From the NCBI GenBank assembly GCA_037043235.1, contig JAWRVZ010000156.1, positions 972,923 to 1,036,922 on the forward strand: a stretch of 64,000 nucleotides of DNA, written 5' to 3'. The notes under the pieces are model-generated. The model saw only the letters and a program-made list of their open reading frames with translations. It had not been told where the DNA came from and made no database searches. Of the stretch, positions 49,501 to 59,480 are shown piece by piece. The translations under genes and the position numbers were made by a program. The DNA comes from Rhodeus uyekii (Eukaryota > Chordata > Actinopteri > Cypriniformes > Acheilognathidae). Every line of letters starts with the position of its first letter. Position 1 is the stretch's first letter.

Positions 49501-50169
49501 AGCCTGACAAAAGCATTGAACACCACTAATTCTGTCGGTTTCAAATATTGCCATGAGTATTCCACTATCCTTTCACAGTTTTCCCAATGTCATAGATATT
49601 TTGTTGCATTATCTGGGGACATGTATCCAATGACGGCCTTCCTATATATCCGGAATTCCTGAGATCTGTGTGTATGGGACATCTGTCTGCCCTAGTGCTA
49701 GTTTTGTCCATTAGTGTGTGGTTTAGTGTGGGATCAAGATGCCGTTGTTTGCGGAACAGGCTGGCAGAAGCACTGCGGTGGAGACGAGTTCTCCCACCCT
49801 GTCTGTTCTGCTCCATGAACTAGATGAACCAGCAGGGAGGTCAATCTTGCACTGCATAGCTGCACATTATTGGAGAGATGTGTGCCTGCAAGACTCAGGA
49901 TCTGAAGTGTCTAGGAACAAGTGACCATGTTGTGGTTCTTAGTATGGTGTGCCAACCTAGAGTGACTCTGCTTTAGTGCTCTAAAGATTTTAACTAAACT
50001 ACTGTATATTTACAATCTGTTTGTTGTTTTTCTTGTAGATCGTGACCATATGTGGACTGTGATGAAACTTCAGAATGAGTTTCCATACTATGAAAGAGAT
50101 ATGCTGGAAGATATCGTCAAGCAGTGTAATGGCGACTACAAGCAAGCATATGATCTGCTAAATGTGTAA
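34389..50169 (+). CDS. epsti1: EPSTI1, interferon-inducible coiled-coil protein, complete 11-exon gene
   Basis: Coding exons are 34389-34552, 36210-36268, 37063-37146, 37241-37314, 37402-37485, 38472-38545, 39729-39816, 43222-43305, 43739-43812, 45215-45396 and 50039-50169. All introns are GT-AG and the phases chain without a break to 365 residues plus TAA. Family anchors are IPPNESRRSKLQR (exon 2), RLGG...AEVRQRQQ (exons 3-4), EEAEIEKKKAIQREK (exon 5), KTEEFLQRIE (exon 7), EYRDSRREEE (exon 8) and ADHRRVNLAFLDRLEA (exons 9-10). Residues about 75-275 are Lys/Glu/Arg/Gln-rich and predicted coiled coil. Residues about 327-365 resemble a CUE ubiquitin-binding fold. A second in-frame ATG at 34452 would give 344 residues. 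EPSTI1 is induced by interferon in mammals and linked to macrophage activation and antiviral responses; its molecular activity is poorly defined. Confidence 0.93.
34553..36209. other. EPSTI1 intron 1
   Basis: It contains the ISRE/IRF cluster at 34790-34826, a short gatctatc run near 34860, and otherwise AT-rich sequence. No gene. Confidence 0.5.
34790..34826. promoter_or_regulatory. ISRE-like/IRF inverted cluster in EPSTI1 intron 1
   Basis: AGTTTCACTTTCGTTTCT at 34790-34807 matches the ISRE consensus AGTTTCnnTTTC. About ten bases on, GAGAAACGAAAC is the inverted counterpart of its last half, so the two form an 11-bp inverted repeat. It lies about 240 bp inside intron 1. EPSTI1 is a known interferon-stimulated gene, which supports relevance. 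Binding is inferred. Confidence 0.55.
36210..36268 (+). CDS. epsti1: EPSTI1 coding exon 2
   Basis: The acceptor is ttgcccacacag and the donor is CAGAGGA|gtaagt. It encodes AEGFTKIPPNESRRSKLQR, aligning with the conserved IAPN..RR...QR block of mammalian EPSTI1. The acceptor was chosen because only it keeps phase with exon 1. Confidence 0.8.
36269..37062. other. EPSTI1 intron 2
   Basis: No repeat or gene recognised. Confidence 0.5.
37063..37146 (+). CDS. epsti1: EPSTI1 coding exon 3
   Basis: The acceptor is ctctctctgcag and the donor is CTTG|gtaatg. It encodes (M)AQKEEDDLRRLKEENRPG then PIQLTPERL. Confidence 0.9.
37241..37314 (+). CDS. epsti1: EPSTI1 coding exon 4
   Basis: The acceptor is cactcacag and the donor is AAAAAG|gtttat. 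It encodes (G)GAVPLAEVRQRQQMETC then HSKLRKK. Confidence 0.9.
37402..37485 (+). CDS. epsti1: EPSTI1 coding exon 5
   Basis: An 87-bp intron precedes it. The acceptor is atctctacag and the donor is GAGAAG|gtacag. It encodes LRKEDMDRIKRQTEEAEIEK then KKAIQREK, the best-conserved block of the family. Confidence 0.94.
37486..38471. other. EPSTI1 intron 5
   Basis: At about 37925-38012 there is a common teleost dispersed repeat (taactttattgtcgttgtgg, ccaatgaaatgcagtaagca). A tandem duplication of about 33 bp (ttttgggggaatcaaccaac) lies at 38331-38396. The rest is nondescript. Confidence 0.5.
38331..38396. repeat. two-copy tandem duplication before EPSTI1 exon 6
   Basis: Two units of about 33 bp sharing actttttgggg(g)gaatcaac then caacaaa(c)tggtt. 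They lie about 75 bp upstream of exon 6. Confidence 0.8.
38472..38545 (+). CDS. epsti1: EPSTI1 coding exon 6
   Basis: The acceptor is tttcattgcag and the donor is AAACT|gtacgt. It encodes ANKLAMKTKQEEEQRKKQYQ then HDKK. Confidence 0.92.
39180..39430 (+). pseudogene. L2/CR1-type LINE reverse transcriptase fragment
   Basis: The plus-strand translation reads QQGAPQVSVLGPALFSKYML then PLGQIIKKYGALLCYAHDTE and IYIT. This corresponds to the PQGSVLGP...YADDTQ region (RT palm, catalytic YADD box) of L2-like LINEs. The YADD box has become YAHD, and stops follow, so the fragment is dead. Confidence 0.78.
39595..39705. repeat. end of MITE-like cyprinid repeat
   Basis: It has ggaagaaagaaagttatatg then ggtttggaacaacatgagga, tgatgacaggattttcattt and gaactatccctgtaa. 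It is the same family as 994-1341. Confidence 0.6.
39729..39816 (+). CDS. epsti1: EPSTI1 coding exon 7
   Basis: The acceptor is cctcctgcag and the donor is TCCTGG|gtaaga. It encodes KTEEFLQRIERSSSTVSMAS then SNSVPASSW; the second half is Ser-rich. Confidence 0.92.
39817..43221. other. EPSTI1 intron 7
   Basis: It contains family F copy 4 (40490-40650) and a GC-richer block at about 41530-41900 with overlapping chance ORFs on both strands and no recognised product. No exon found. Confidence 0.45.
40490..40650 (+). repeat. cyprinid dispersed repeat, family F copy 4 (partial)
   Basis: It contains ttttcagcggcattactcca, then gtcttcagtatcacatgatc and gtgctgatttgctgcttaag. This is the middle part of the family only. 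Confidence 0.6.
43222..43305 (+). CDS. epsti1: EPSTI1 coding exon 8
   Basis: The acceptor is tttcttcacag and the donor is AGAAAG|gtacag. It encodes DKCHEYRDSRREEESAGLLK then MKEEQRRK. Confidence 0.92.
43306..43738. other. EPSTI1 intron 8
   Basis: No repeat or gene recognised. Confidence 0.5.
43739..43812 (+). CDS. epsti1: EPSTI1 coding exon 9
   Basis: The acceptor is tatttccag and the donor is CGGCG|gtatgg. It encodes TEILEEKQKQQEEDRKRRTE then ADHR. Confidence 0.92.
43813..45214. other. EPSTI1 intron 9
   Basis: AT-rich, with repeated aagtacac(t)tt motifs near 44200, 44810 and 45000-45040. These suggest an old palindromic DNA element into which the SINE at 44824-44957 inserted. Confidence 0.4.
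44824..44957 (+). mobile_element. tRNA-derived SINE copy
   Basis: The head is tcctgtagctcaa (shortened), followed by acaacgccaaggtcatgggc, tcgattcccaggga (B box) and the body tttggataaaagcatctgcc. It is in the opposite orientation to the copy at 5200-5353. The head deletion rules out a functional tRNA. Confidence 0.75.
45215..45396 (+). CDS. epsti1: EPSTI1 coding exon 10
   Basis: The acceptor is gtcttttcag and the donor is GAGGATG|gtgagt. It starts (R)VNLAFLDRLEASRSGW, the conserved end of the coiled-coil region, then becomes an acidic Ser/Pro/Asp-rich linker (WQDDDDEPQD...SAEED). Confidence 0.92.
47454..47840 (+). mobile_element. Tigger/pogo-like element copy A3, right end missing
   Basis: It starts cagtggaactcacttatctc after TA, and shares gaagtggaaccaccaaactc and cttgagcacaaaag with copy A2. 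It runs past the site where element B inserted in A2, so it shows the empty-site sequence. No right terminal repeat found; the right border is approximate. Confidence 0.72.
48085..48548 (+). mobile_element. solo LTR with 5-bp target duplication
   Basis: The LTR 48090-48543 (454 bp) begins TGTCACGG and ends ATAACA. It is flanked by the direct duplication CAAAG (48085-48089 and 48544-48548). Near its 3' end are aataaa (about 48497) and a short T-rich tract, as in an LTR R-U5 border. No internal retroelement genes are present, so it is a solo LTR left by recombination. The superfamily is probably Ty3/gypsy-like; this is inferred. Confidence 0.82.
48241..48347 (+). repeat. 10-bp minisatellite (cggcgctact)n inside the solo LTR
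   Basis: Ten consecutive decamers with a T/C variant (cggcgctact / cggcgccact), bounded on both sides by cgacgct. The variants are blocked: T-type, five C-type, then three T-type. This suggests recent slippage or unequal exchange. Confidence 0.95.
50039..50169 (+). CDS. epsti1: EPSTI1 terminal coding exon (CUE-like)
   Basis: The acceptor is tttttcttgtag; TAA is at 50167-50169. The exon reads DHMWTVMKLQNEFPYYERDM then LEDIVKQCNGDYKQAYDLLN and V. The FP motif early and the LL motif late are spaced as in CUE domains. Confidence 0.9.
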
Positions 50170-51420
50170 ATGAACACTTTTTGTTGCTGTGTTTGTGATG
50201 CTGAAAATTCAGCCATCATTTACTCACCCAAATGTTGTGTTGTGAGTAAATAATGATGTGTGTGTGAACTGTCCGTTTAATTTTTGAAGACTGAAGCTTA
50301 AACAAAACATTCTAGTGTCCTTTGAACAGAAACAAAAACGTATTTTTTAGTTTGTGCAGTTATTTTTTGTTCTGACAAAATGGATTGACACTTAGCCACA
50401 GAGAAAAGAAATCAAAACAATAAATCAAGATTTGAGTCTGCTGTGGGAATGTTTATGGATCCCATGAGTACAGTTCACAGACTAAATGATGTAAATGATG
50501 TGCATTCACAAAATCCAAAGGCTAATTTATAATGAGGGGAAGAACTAGAGGAATTCTGAACTCATCCACAATAGGGATGGACAGTGAAAAACCAAACCAT
50601 CATACAGATCATTAGCTTCCTGAATGCTGTATAGGCTCCTGCTAGAACTCTGCTTGAATTTAAAAAGGCTGCCTCTGTTTATGTGAAATAGTGCGCAACA
50701 GTCGGGGTACGGAAGTAAATATTAAATTTATTTTCCACATAGAGCAATTGATTTACTTATAAATCTTTAAAGACAAACCCACTGTGAGCTACAAAGGTGT
50801 TAATCAATGGGATATTCTTTTGTTGAGGCTGTCAGCCCACATTATTTCAATGTATTTTTTTAAATAATCATGTGAATTCCTGGTGAAAACTATGTTACTT
50901 ATGATTTTGTAGATTATTTGTAAGGGTTGTTGTTATTTCCCTCTGAAAGCCATCTTATGCAAGTATGCAGCCTTTTTAAAGGAAGTAAACAGTCTTTTTT
51001 GTCTGCTTTTCAAATCCTTTTTAGTTCAAACAAAGTTTGAAATGTTGTGATCTATATCGTAACTGGTTGGTTTGGTTCATGGTAACACCTTTTTTTATCC
51101 ATGTAAAAAAAATACTTACAACACCAAGGCTGCAGAAAAACTGAACAGGCACTATTCCAATCTATTCCAATTCTAATCTGTTTAAATTAAGATTTTAAAT
51201 ATCATGTAAGAAAAATAATGTTTAATTGTTAATAAATTATGCTTTCGGCGAGTTTGAGTCCCGTCTCTGTAACTTTTGTCTCTGTCCCGTCCTGCTCTCT
51301 CATTCACTTTGCCTCCTGTCCGTTCTTTATCTGAATAAAGACAAAAATTATATTTAAAAAAAATGTATTTGTGTCATCTTTCATTTTTTATTATTATCAT
51401 CAATTTTAATGTTTTTGAAT
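50170..51420 (+). other. epsti1: EPSTI1 3' region / probable 3' UTR and beyond
   Basis: AATAAA hexamers occur at 50419-50424 and near 51335. The second one sits in a decayed dispersed repeat (about 51245-51350, ending gaataaagacaaaaatta). The true transcript end cannot be fixed. Confidence 0.35.
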
Positions 51421-53000
51421 TACTTTATATATTTCACAATTCATTTCATAAAAGTTACAGGGTTGACAGTTTTACAGTTGAATTTCACAACAAAAAATGC
51501 TGTCCTCTATATATTTTGTGCACATAATACAGTATCTGTTACCATACAGTACCAAGGAGAAGTTGGAAAAATTGGGAATAGACTAAAAAAGTGTCCATAT
51601 GACAAAAGTGAGAGAAAAACTATAACAGTAAAATTTGGCGTCTTATTGTTATTCACTGTTAAAGTTGTTTTATATGTGTGTATATGAGGGACACAAACCC
51701 ATGTTATAGCTGATGCAGAAACAGCTGGTTTCTTTGACTATGAGGGAGTCAGGATTCAAATGTGGCCAAAATTTTGCCCAACATCTGCTTTTACATCCCA
51801 TGGCACAGTTTTCTTGATCTTCAAAAGATCCTTTCCCTGCTTAGTGAACAAAATAATGCGGTAAATTCTGTGTGATTAGCAATAACACGCTACCTTGTGT
51901 TTTTGTTGAACCACGATCAATTGAGTTCCTGCACATGTAAATGTGTTCACTGCATTAAACATGCTGTTTCCTGTGACAGCTTCCCAGTCTTTTGATGAGC
52001 ACTTTTTTTGTGAGTGTCTTTTCCTGTGTGTGGGGTGGAGAGGTAGTTGTGGAAAGAAAGGTTCCCAAGGTAACCCAAACTCAAAGGAAACTGTGTTGTT
52101 TCTGACACACGATACAAAGAAACGTTTCCGAGAGGTGTTGTTCTGGGTCAATGAAACTAAGAGGGATCAAACTACAACGTCATATCGCACAACTCTGATG
52201 TCCCACAAATCAGAGGTACTGGTAGGTCTGCAAGACCCTGATTACCTCAACAGCATTCTGGGGGATTTCCTGTGGGTGGTTCCCCTAAAGAATTAGGTCA
52301 CAGCATTACCCATATTACTCAAGAATTCTGGGGGAAAAATAATAAAATCTACAGACAGCAATAAACCACAGCATACACCCAGCAGATCTGGGGTCCGTTA
52401 TCCACTGGTGTCAAAAAGACAAATATATTGATTCTCTGAAATTAACTCTTTTGTTTTTCCTTTGACCATTTTCCAAGTATTGTGAGGTTTCAGTTCAAAT
52501 CTCGTGTGAGTTGCCCTTTCACACTTTTATTATTCCAAGGTCTTGTCTGAGAGAATGAGTCATGTAATGTAGCCTAGCTGTATAGAAAAATAAAACAGGG
52601 AAGAACGCAGGCGAGGCCTGAAGCGATTGCGCCTGCAAAAGATAGAATTTTATCACAAGGGACCAGGTCAGTTTTTTACTAATACAGGGTGAAACATGTG
52701 CCGTCTGAAATATTTTGTCTATTAGAAGAGAAAGAGGAGGATACTTCTGGACAGAAGAGGACCTCAAAGTGAACTAGGAAAACATGGCACTCGCAGGACT
52801 GTAACATGTAGAGATCTCTACAGTCAACCACAACTGAGTCACAGAGCTTCCTGGGGAAAATGGGCTCAACGAGACAGGCTATTGAGGCACGCCTTGGCTG
52901 CTGGCTGACAGCGCCGAAAATCCTCGCTCGCTCTCACACGTGCAGACACAAACAAACAAATAAACTAGTTACAGCACAAAAATATTTACATACACTACAG
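51421..53000. other. intergenic DNA right of EPSTI1
   Basis: A 117-codon plus-strand ORF (51943-52296) has no recognised family. No other feature. Confidence 0.35.
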
Positions 53001-53119
53001 TTCCACAGAGAATTGGGCGCCTTTGAAATAGCTGCTCCAATACTGTATGATTAAGCATTGGGAAATGTATTCATTTTACATGAGTGATGGTAGACACGTT
53101 TGTAATACAAAGCACTATG

Positions 53120-53620
53120 TAGTTGACAATGAATAGACAGCCTGCTATTATGCTGAAGTGATTTATTATAGAGATGCAAATCATATATGGAACTGTTTGT
53201 GGTTTAGCTCCATTTTCCCCCCAAAAGTAATTCATCTGAAGCAGGAATACTCCCTAAACAAACAGATTTTAAAAAGCCTAGAAGGTAGCGGGGTTGACAG
53301 TTTTATGGTCTAACTTGACATTATACGTAATGAGCTCAAGGTCATGATACTGTAAGAAAAGAGAATTATTTTAATGTTGACAATTTTACAAATATTCACT
53401 ATTCAATTATCAACAGTTTACTAAATTAAATTGTGGTAACAAGGTTGACATTTTATATAGACAGCTTGCTGTTGGGCCAAACACTGAGGAAATTTAAAAG
53501 GAAACAAATTGTATTTAGAACTGCTTGTGGTTTAGCAAAAATAAAAGTAATTCATCTGAAGCAGAAATACTCCCTGTAAACGGTTTAAACTAGCCTAAAA
53601 CTTAACAGGGCTGCAGAAAG
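53120..53620. repeat. imperfect two-copy tandem repeat
   Basis: Unit 1 (about 53140-53300) and unit 2 (about 53455-53615) share gacagc(c/t)tgct, aactg(t/c)ttgtggtttagc, aaaagtaattcatctgaagc and atactccct in order. The offset is about 325 bp. The phrase gggttgacagtttta also occurs at 51460, so more decayed copies may exist. Confidence 0.7.
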
Positions 53621-55150
53621 GATGAAGCTGGATCTTGGTTTCAGCAGTATTTATTGATAACAAAATCAAAATAACACAAATAATCAGACTCATCGGCAAT
53701 ATCAAGAAAACATGAACAGAACAACCGCTACATAAAGACGATGTCTGAAAAGGAAAGAAACAAACACTAGACTATGAATACACATGCAAACTAATCATAT
53801 GAAACAGGTGCTGGGAATTAATCAGATAATGAATCACAACAGAGACACTAACAAACCTATGAAACAGTGGAGAAAAACAGTGCAAAAACCAAATCAAAGT
53901 CAAACAGAATCAAACTAAGAAGACCCCCAGCCCTCCACACACAAACACACACATCAAAAAGGTGCGTTCATGCACCATAAAACAATAATAACAAAAAGTC
54001 CAATATTGGCAGTATAAGGAGGATGACCAGGCAACCACAGATGAGGTAGAGAGGGAAGAAACAACAAAGGTAGGAGCAAGGGAGGAAACAATGGTGGGAG
54101 CAGCCAGGAAGTAAGGCCCAGCAGGAGCACCTGTTTGCAGGACCACAGTGTAGTCGAAGGTGGGAGGAACCATGGTGGACCCTGGGTGGAGATGCAAGGC
54201 AGAACCAGGGAGATGACTGACTAAGGCAGAGCCTATGGAGGTGGAGTCCCTGGCAGAGCCGAAGAGCCAAGTACCAGATGACCAAGACAGAACCCCAGTG
54301 ACAAGCGGCCAAAATGGAGCCAGAGAGCCAGAGGACTGAGACGGGGCTAGAGGGACAGAGGAGCCTGATCAAGTTGAAGGTGTAGATGGATGAGGCACAG
54401 CCAAAGGCCTGGAAGTCTGTAGCATAGGCAAGTCGCAGGGACGAGGGAGCTTGGTGGAGTCAGAAGGTCAACAGTCTGAAGTGGAGCCAAGGGATTGAGG
54501 AGCCAAGGTGGGGCTGACTGGTTGATTGACCGAGGTGGATTGATGGGCTTGGAGGTCTGAAGTTTGGCTACGGTGTCGACACACCACGGTGGAGCAGGTG
54601 AACAGGAAGCTGCTTGGTGGAGCCGGCATAGGAGTAGCTAAAAGGCTGAATGAAGCCAGAGGAGATAGTCAAAGAACTGATCTTTTTACATTCCTCAACT
54701 CTCTCATTAGGGTTTGTGTTATGCACACTCACTTCAGTCTTGGGAGTTTGAGTGGGGCTCCACCTCATGCCTTCATTCTCAATTAGTATGCCCAGAGGAA
54801 TGGAAAAAAGGATTGGCTCACATACCTGGCCAGATTTATTAACAGACTTAGCCTCTGGTATGAATGCGGCCTCTTGGGTTATCGCCGTGAAGGAAATTGG
54901 GGCTGGCTCATGTACCTGTTTAGATTTGGCTCTCTAACCACTAGGTCTGCGGTGGGTTCTGGCGAAAAATCCTTGCTTCAGCTATGTTGTCATGGCAGGC
55001 TTCGGCACTGGGTCTGCCGAAAACTCAATATTGTGTTACGCTGAGAGCCTGGCTGTAGGTGTAGCATGCATACATGGACTATGGGATCTTGCAATAAATA
55101 ATACCCTCACTCTTGCCATACTGAAGTAAAAAATCCAATCGTCACCAGTG
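53621..55150. repeat. decayed GA-rich interspersed repeat, possibly retroelement-derived
   Basis: From about 54020 to 54640 the sequence is a loose array of ggagccaga, gaccgaggtgga and gaggtctgaa phrases, with purine bias and no stable period. Minus-strand ORFs of 95 and 134 codons are compositional. I associate such arrays with cyprinid retroelements but cannot classify this one. Confidence 0.35.
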
Positions 55151-57282
55151 TGCAATGAATCTTGGGATGGGCCAGGCTGTGAAGAATCTATCCTTCACAG
55201 CCCAGAAAAGAAAAAACAAAGGACACATAAACAGGCACATGAAGGACCTTTTGAATTGGGACAGGCTTTGTTGTACCGCTGTGATGCTTCAAAGCATGCG
55301 GCCTCTGAAATGAAATGCAGCTTACAGACTATATAGATCAGACTATTTGAGAATATAATTTGAATTAATCCCTTTTCTTTGCATACTTTTCTTTGACAGT
55401 ACAGTACAGAATGTATATGTGTTGTATGTATAAGTATTAGTTTACTGATAATATAGAAGAGAGGCTCTCGATAGCACATGTAAACATCACATCCTTTTCA
55501 TTTTTACAACAAAAATGACCCGATTGATGCCAAGGAATTTTATAAAAGAAAAACATCTAAGGCAAAATGTTATACTTAAATAAGACATGGCTTGCATTAA
55601 GTCTCCCAAGCTGTGAAATAGCAACCTCTGAGTAATACAATTGCCAAAGTAGGATGCAGCGTCAACAGTGTTGATTTGACAGATTATATCCCAAATGTTT
55701 AAACTGTCATGAGGGTGTGAAGCCAAAATACAGCACACTGGTTGGAAATCTGTCACCATATTGGCCTGTCATGAAACGGATTTAGGGAAAACTGAGTAGT
55801 GATGAGTGCTCTTTACTCCACTGCGATGATGTCCTTCTGTCCTGACAGGACCTCAAGAGAGGAATAGACCAGGGTGCTGACGCCACTCATAGTCCTAACA
55901 GCCCATGTGATTTAACACTCTAATTATGGCCAATATTGTTTAGTTGGAGTGTTTTTTTCTCTTGACCGTTTCCCCGCTGAGGCTTGGCCACTTTCCAACC
56001 TGAAGTCACTCTACATGGAACCTGCACAGCTGCAAGACTAGCAAAATATTTGCTTTCTCTGGTCTGGCACTGGCACAAAACCAAAACTATAGCAAAAGCA
56101 ATGGCTCTGCCTGCTTACAAACTCTCTGCTAATACCCACAGATTGGTGTTCTGACAGCCCACTCTGGAAAAAACATCCTCCTCCGACTCTCTCTCTGGCT
56201 TCTCACGGGTAACACAAGATCTGTGCCACGCCATACCCCGATGAACTTCCTCTGCCCCAGGCCTGCATGTCACTCGAACTTGTCTGACCTCCTCTGCCAG
56301 TAGATTTGAGGCGACATTCTCTCCTCCCACCCATGGAGAAGCACCCCATGCTGAAAACCACCAACACGCTGTTCTGCGGCGACTCTCTTGAGGGCAGAAC
56401 AAACTGCTTTTTTTAATTAAAGGCCACAACAAAGATGAAGCAACAGCAGAAGAGTAGTGCTTCAGTGGCTGTCTGTGATTTTGGTGGATGATGTGTCGGT
56501 GAATATTTGCTTTGTTTGGGAAAATAACATCCAGGTCATAGAAGAACGTCAGGGAGAATTCATTCAAAAGGAATGAACCATGATTATTCATTTGTTGAGG
56601 ACATTTCTCCACTCGTTTAAGCAATTGACAGTTTAATAATTTTGTACCCAAACTGGTACATCAATTCTTCTTTTCTTATATTGATTAGTTTAATTTGTCC
56701 TTTGCTGAATAAATTTCTTCTTCTTTTTTAAACCTTATCCCAAACATTTTCTTTCTGGAACATATTGTTCTCTTTACAATATGTGTGTAGATTATCACAA
56801 ATAAATATTGCTCCAAAACATGTACGTTTGTTGTAACTGAGATTAAAATAACACAGATACTAACTTAAGCCCAAAAACAGAGGTCTCTACGGTTTTCCGA
56901 AAACATTCCATCAAATAAACTCAGTGACTTAATTTAGAAGTTACTCAGGACAAAGCCCTGACCATGCTGTGGTCTTCTGTCTCAGTAAAATCCTCAATGA
57001 TGCATCTAAAATCCCAACAATATCCCAGTTTATTCATAGTGTAATCAGTTCAGGAGCCAAGGGGAGGCCTTTGACCAGCAGACAGTCAGGCCTCTTTCAC
57101 AACACAGAGTCCAGTATTGCTAACTATTGCGTAAAAAACAATTTCAAGCAATTGTGGTATTCTACCAAAGAAAGTCTCTAAAGACTGAAATGGTCTAAAA
57201 CTCTACTGTACAAAGAAAACAAAAATTTTCCTCTGAACTGCCACCATTAATTTAATTTAAGCCTAAAGTATAGCACAATGAT
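55151..57282. other. intergenic DNA
   Basis: The longest ORF of the window (178 codons, minus, 56115-56651) is here but has no recognised domain and no ordered similarity to anything I know. The stretch 55800-56040 is less AT-rich and repeat-free. Confidence 0.35.
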
Positions 57283-57283
57283 G

Positions 57284-57351
<68 letters not shown>
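57283..57351. repeat. (TA)n microsatellite
   Basis: About 68 bp of pure TA. Confidence 0.95.
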
Positions 57352-57352
<1 letters not shown>

Positions 57353-59108
57353 CAGCAGTGCAACAAAAATGAACTATGCTGTCTGCAAAATGTCTTTCAT
57401 AAATTAAAGGTTGAATAAACTTGAATAGATGCACTTTTGTCCTAGAAGGATTTCAATTCGTCTGAGGGAGATAGGTGCCCAAAATCAGTCAAATCTAAAC
57501 AAATCGACCAATTTTATGCGTCATTCGGCACACCCACGCAAGCACTCGCTAGGGGTCAAACTGGCAAGTCTGATGTTTTATTTTCATATGGAGACTGTGT
57601 AGATTTGATCTGGTTGAACAGTGCTCTACACCAGCAAGAATGACATTAATTGGGTGGAGACTTTGGTGGTATATAAACAGATATAGTTTCCAATGCAGCA
57701 TATTCTGATGTTTAGAGATTAATCATGGTTTTGTTTGTAAGGTTGGTAGAAAATGAAAATCAACTATCAGCTGTTGTCAAGGGGAACTTTTGTGTATTTG
57801 AATGTGGAAACAGCATTAAAATAAACAGTTTTTAGGCAGTACTAAGCAAGACCTGATTACACATATCAGGTTACCTTTAAAGCATGCCAGCGGTTTCTGT
57901 ATAAGATTCAATGTCGCTTAGTGACGTTCAATGAAGAAAATATAAAATACATTTTCAACAGTTTCAATCTGTAAATTAAAACCATTTAGATTTTTTTGTG
58001 GGGATTCAAAGAAAATTTCTAGGTGGTGTATGTAAAATGGTAAAGTCTCATTATAAGGTTTCTTTCTATTTAAATGTATACAATTTAATAAACAAGCAGT
58101 GAAATAGTTTTCAAAGTATTATGAATATTTGAGAAGAATAAATAAAATAAATTTACATTACTCTGTATCAGGATGTCACACCTTCACACCACAAGAACTT
58201 TCAGTCAATGAAAACTTTTTTTATTATGAAATGCTTTTACCTCGCTGATAAAATATCGATGTAATCTGCAGCTCTCAATGTGTCATTTTGGCGACTTTTG
58301 CAGAAGAAAAAAGCAACACGCACAGGGAGGTAAGGAGTGTTTGATTCTAAATAAAAGTATTAGAGGATAAGGATCCTATGTAGTCCCGCCCTTTTCAGTG
58401 CTGCACTTGTTGAGTTCTGTCTTCCGTTTTTATTTCCACAGCATAAAGGTAAGATCGTATAGATTTATGAATGAACCATTAGTTTTAAAATATTCAGGGT
58501 AAATTTTGTTATGACATCAGCTTCAAACAATGCTCAATAAAACGTTCGTTAACTTTACAATAAGCAAATCCACTTCATTAGTTAATTACTCTTTGACAGA
58601 GATGCCATAGAAATATACAGAGCTAAGAAAAAATGGAAGTTCAAACACAAAATTATAAAGATGGCACACTTGTTTCTCTGGCGCATAAGGTCTGTTGGCG
58701 TGCTGTCCGAGGAGAGGGCTCCGAGCTCAATATTTAGCCCGAACCTGGAGCACTCCCCCATATCCTGACTATGATAGGAAAGATTAAGTGTGAGGAGGGA
58801 TAAGGTGGAGGAATGCCATAAACTGTCGAGGGATGTAGGTGAGTCGAATATGGCGATGTATACACTCTTCCTCTCGTGCTGATAGGATGAGGTGTAATTG
58901 CTGATGATGGGTTGATTGCTTTCATCCTTGAACGTGCTCCTCCCGAACTTTTTGAACAAAACAGAATTTATCATAAATGATCCTCAGTGGTTGCTATGAG
59001 AGCCTCATTTAAAAATGAAGAAACTGTAAAATGGTGCTACAGGTGTCATTATGTCACATGATCTGGTTGGAACCAAAGTCTGCTATTTGAAGATGCTTGC
59101 TCTATATG
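57352..59108. other. intergenic DNA
   Basis: It includes a 130-codon minus-strand ORF (58582-58974) without a recognised family, and a promoter/donor-like stretch at 58375-58455 (see findings). Confidence 0.35.
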
Positions 59109-59480
59109 TGTCACAGTCATGTTAGGTCTCGTCACTTCCTGATTCCTCCTGTGTGATCCTTGTGTTCTGTCAGCTGTCACGTCAGCCACTCCCTGTTGTT
59201 AGTCGTGTCAGGTGTGTCCCATTATCCTGTGTATTTAAACCCTAATGTTCTCCCTTGTCTTGGTCGATTGTTTCCATGTTGTAGCCTCACAGTGTGTATG
59301 TCCATGTTTCCGAGTCTTCCAAGTAATTCTGAGTTTTCATTTGTTTATGCACAAGTGTGCCGTTTTTTTTTTTTTTTTTTCAAGTGTGCCTATTTTTCTT
59401 TAAAGTTTTCGTTTTTGTTTAATGAATAGACTTTTACGTTGATCCCTTGATTTCCTCGCTGTCATCAATCACTACTCATC
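59109..59480 (+). mobile_element. LTR-like sequence (TGTCAC start)
   Basis: It begins TGTCACAGTCATG and continues with a TATA-like gtgtatttaaaccc near 59230 and a T-rich 3' part, an LTR-like layout. A matching right border and target duplication were not found, so the extent is approximate. Confidence 0.4.

Larger units (their letters stand above)
45397..50038. other. EPSTI1 intron 10
   Basis: It contains a tagttttag/tttattttatt AT-rich dispersed repeat at about 46150-46460, a possible alternative exon near 46890-47095 (see findings), a Tigger A3 fragment, the solo LTR and a SINE head fragment at about 49440-49495 (tgtagcttaactggtaaagt). No constitutive exon was needed to keep the frame. Confidence 0.45.

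Noticed and set aside
56115..56651. Longest ORF in the window (178 codons, minus strand)
   Set aside because: No recognised domain, an aromatic/basic patchwork composition, no splice or promoter support. Judged a chance frame.
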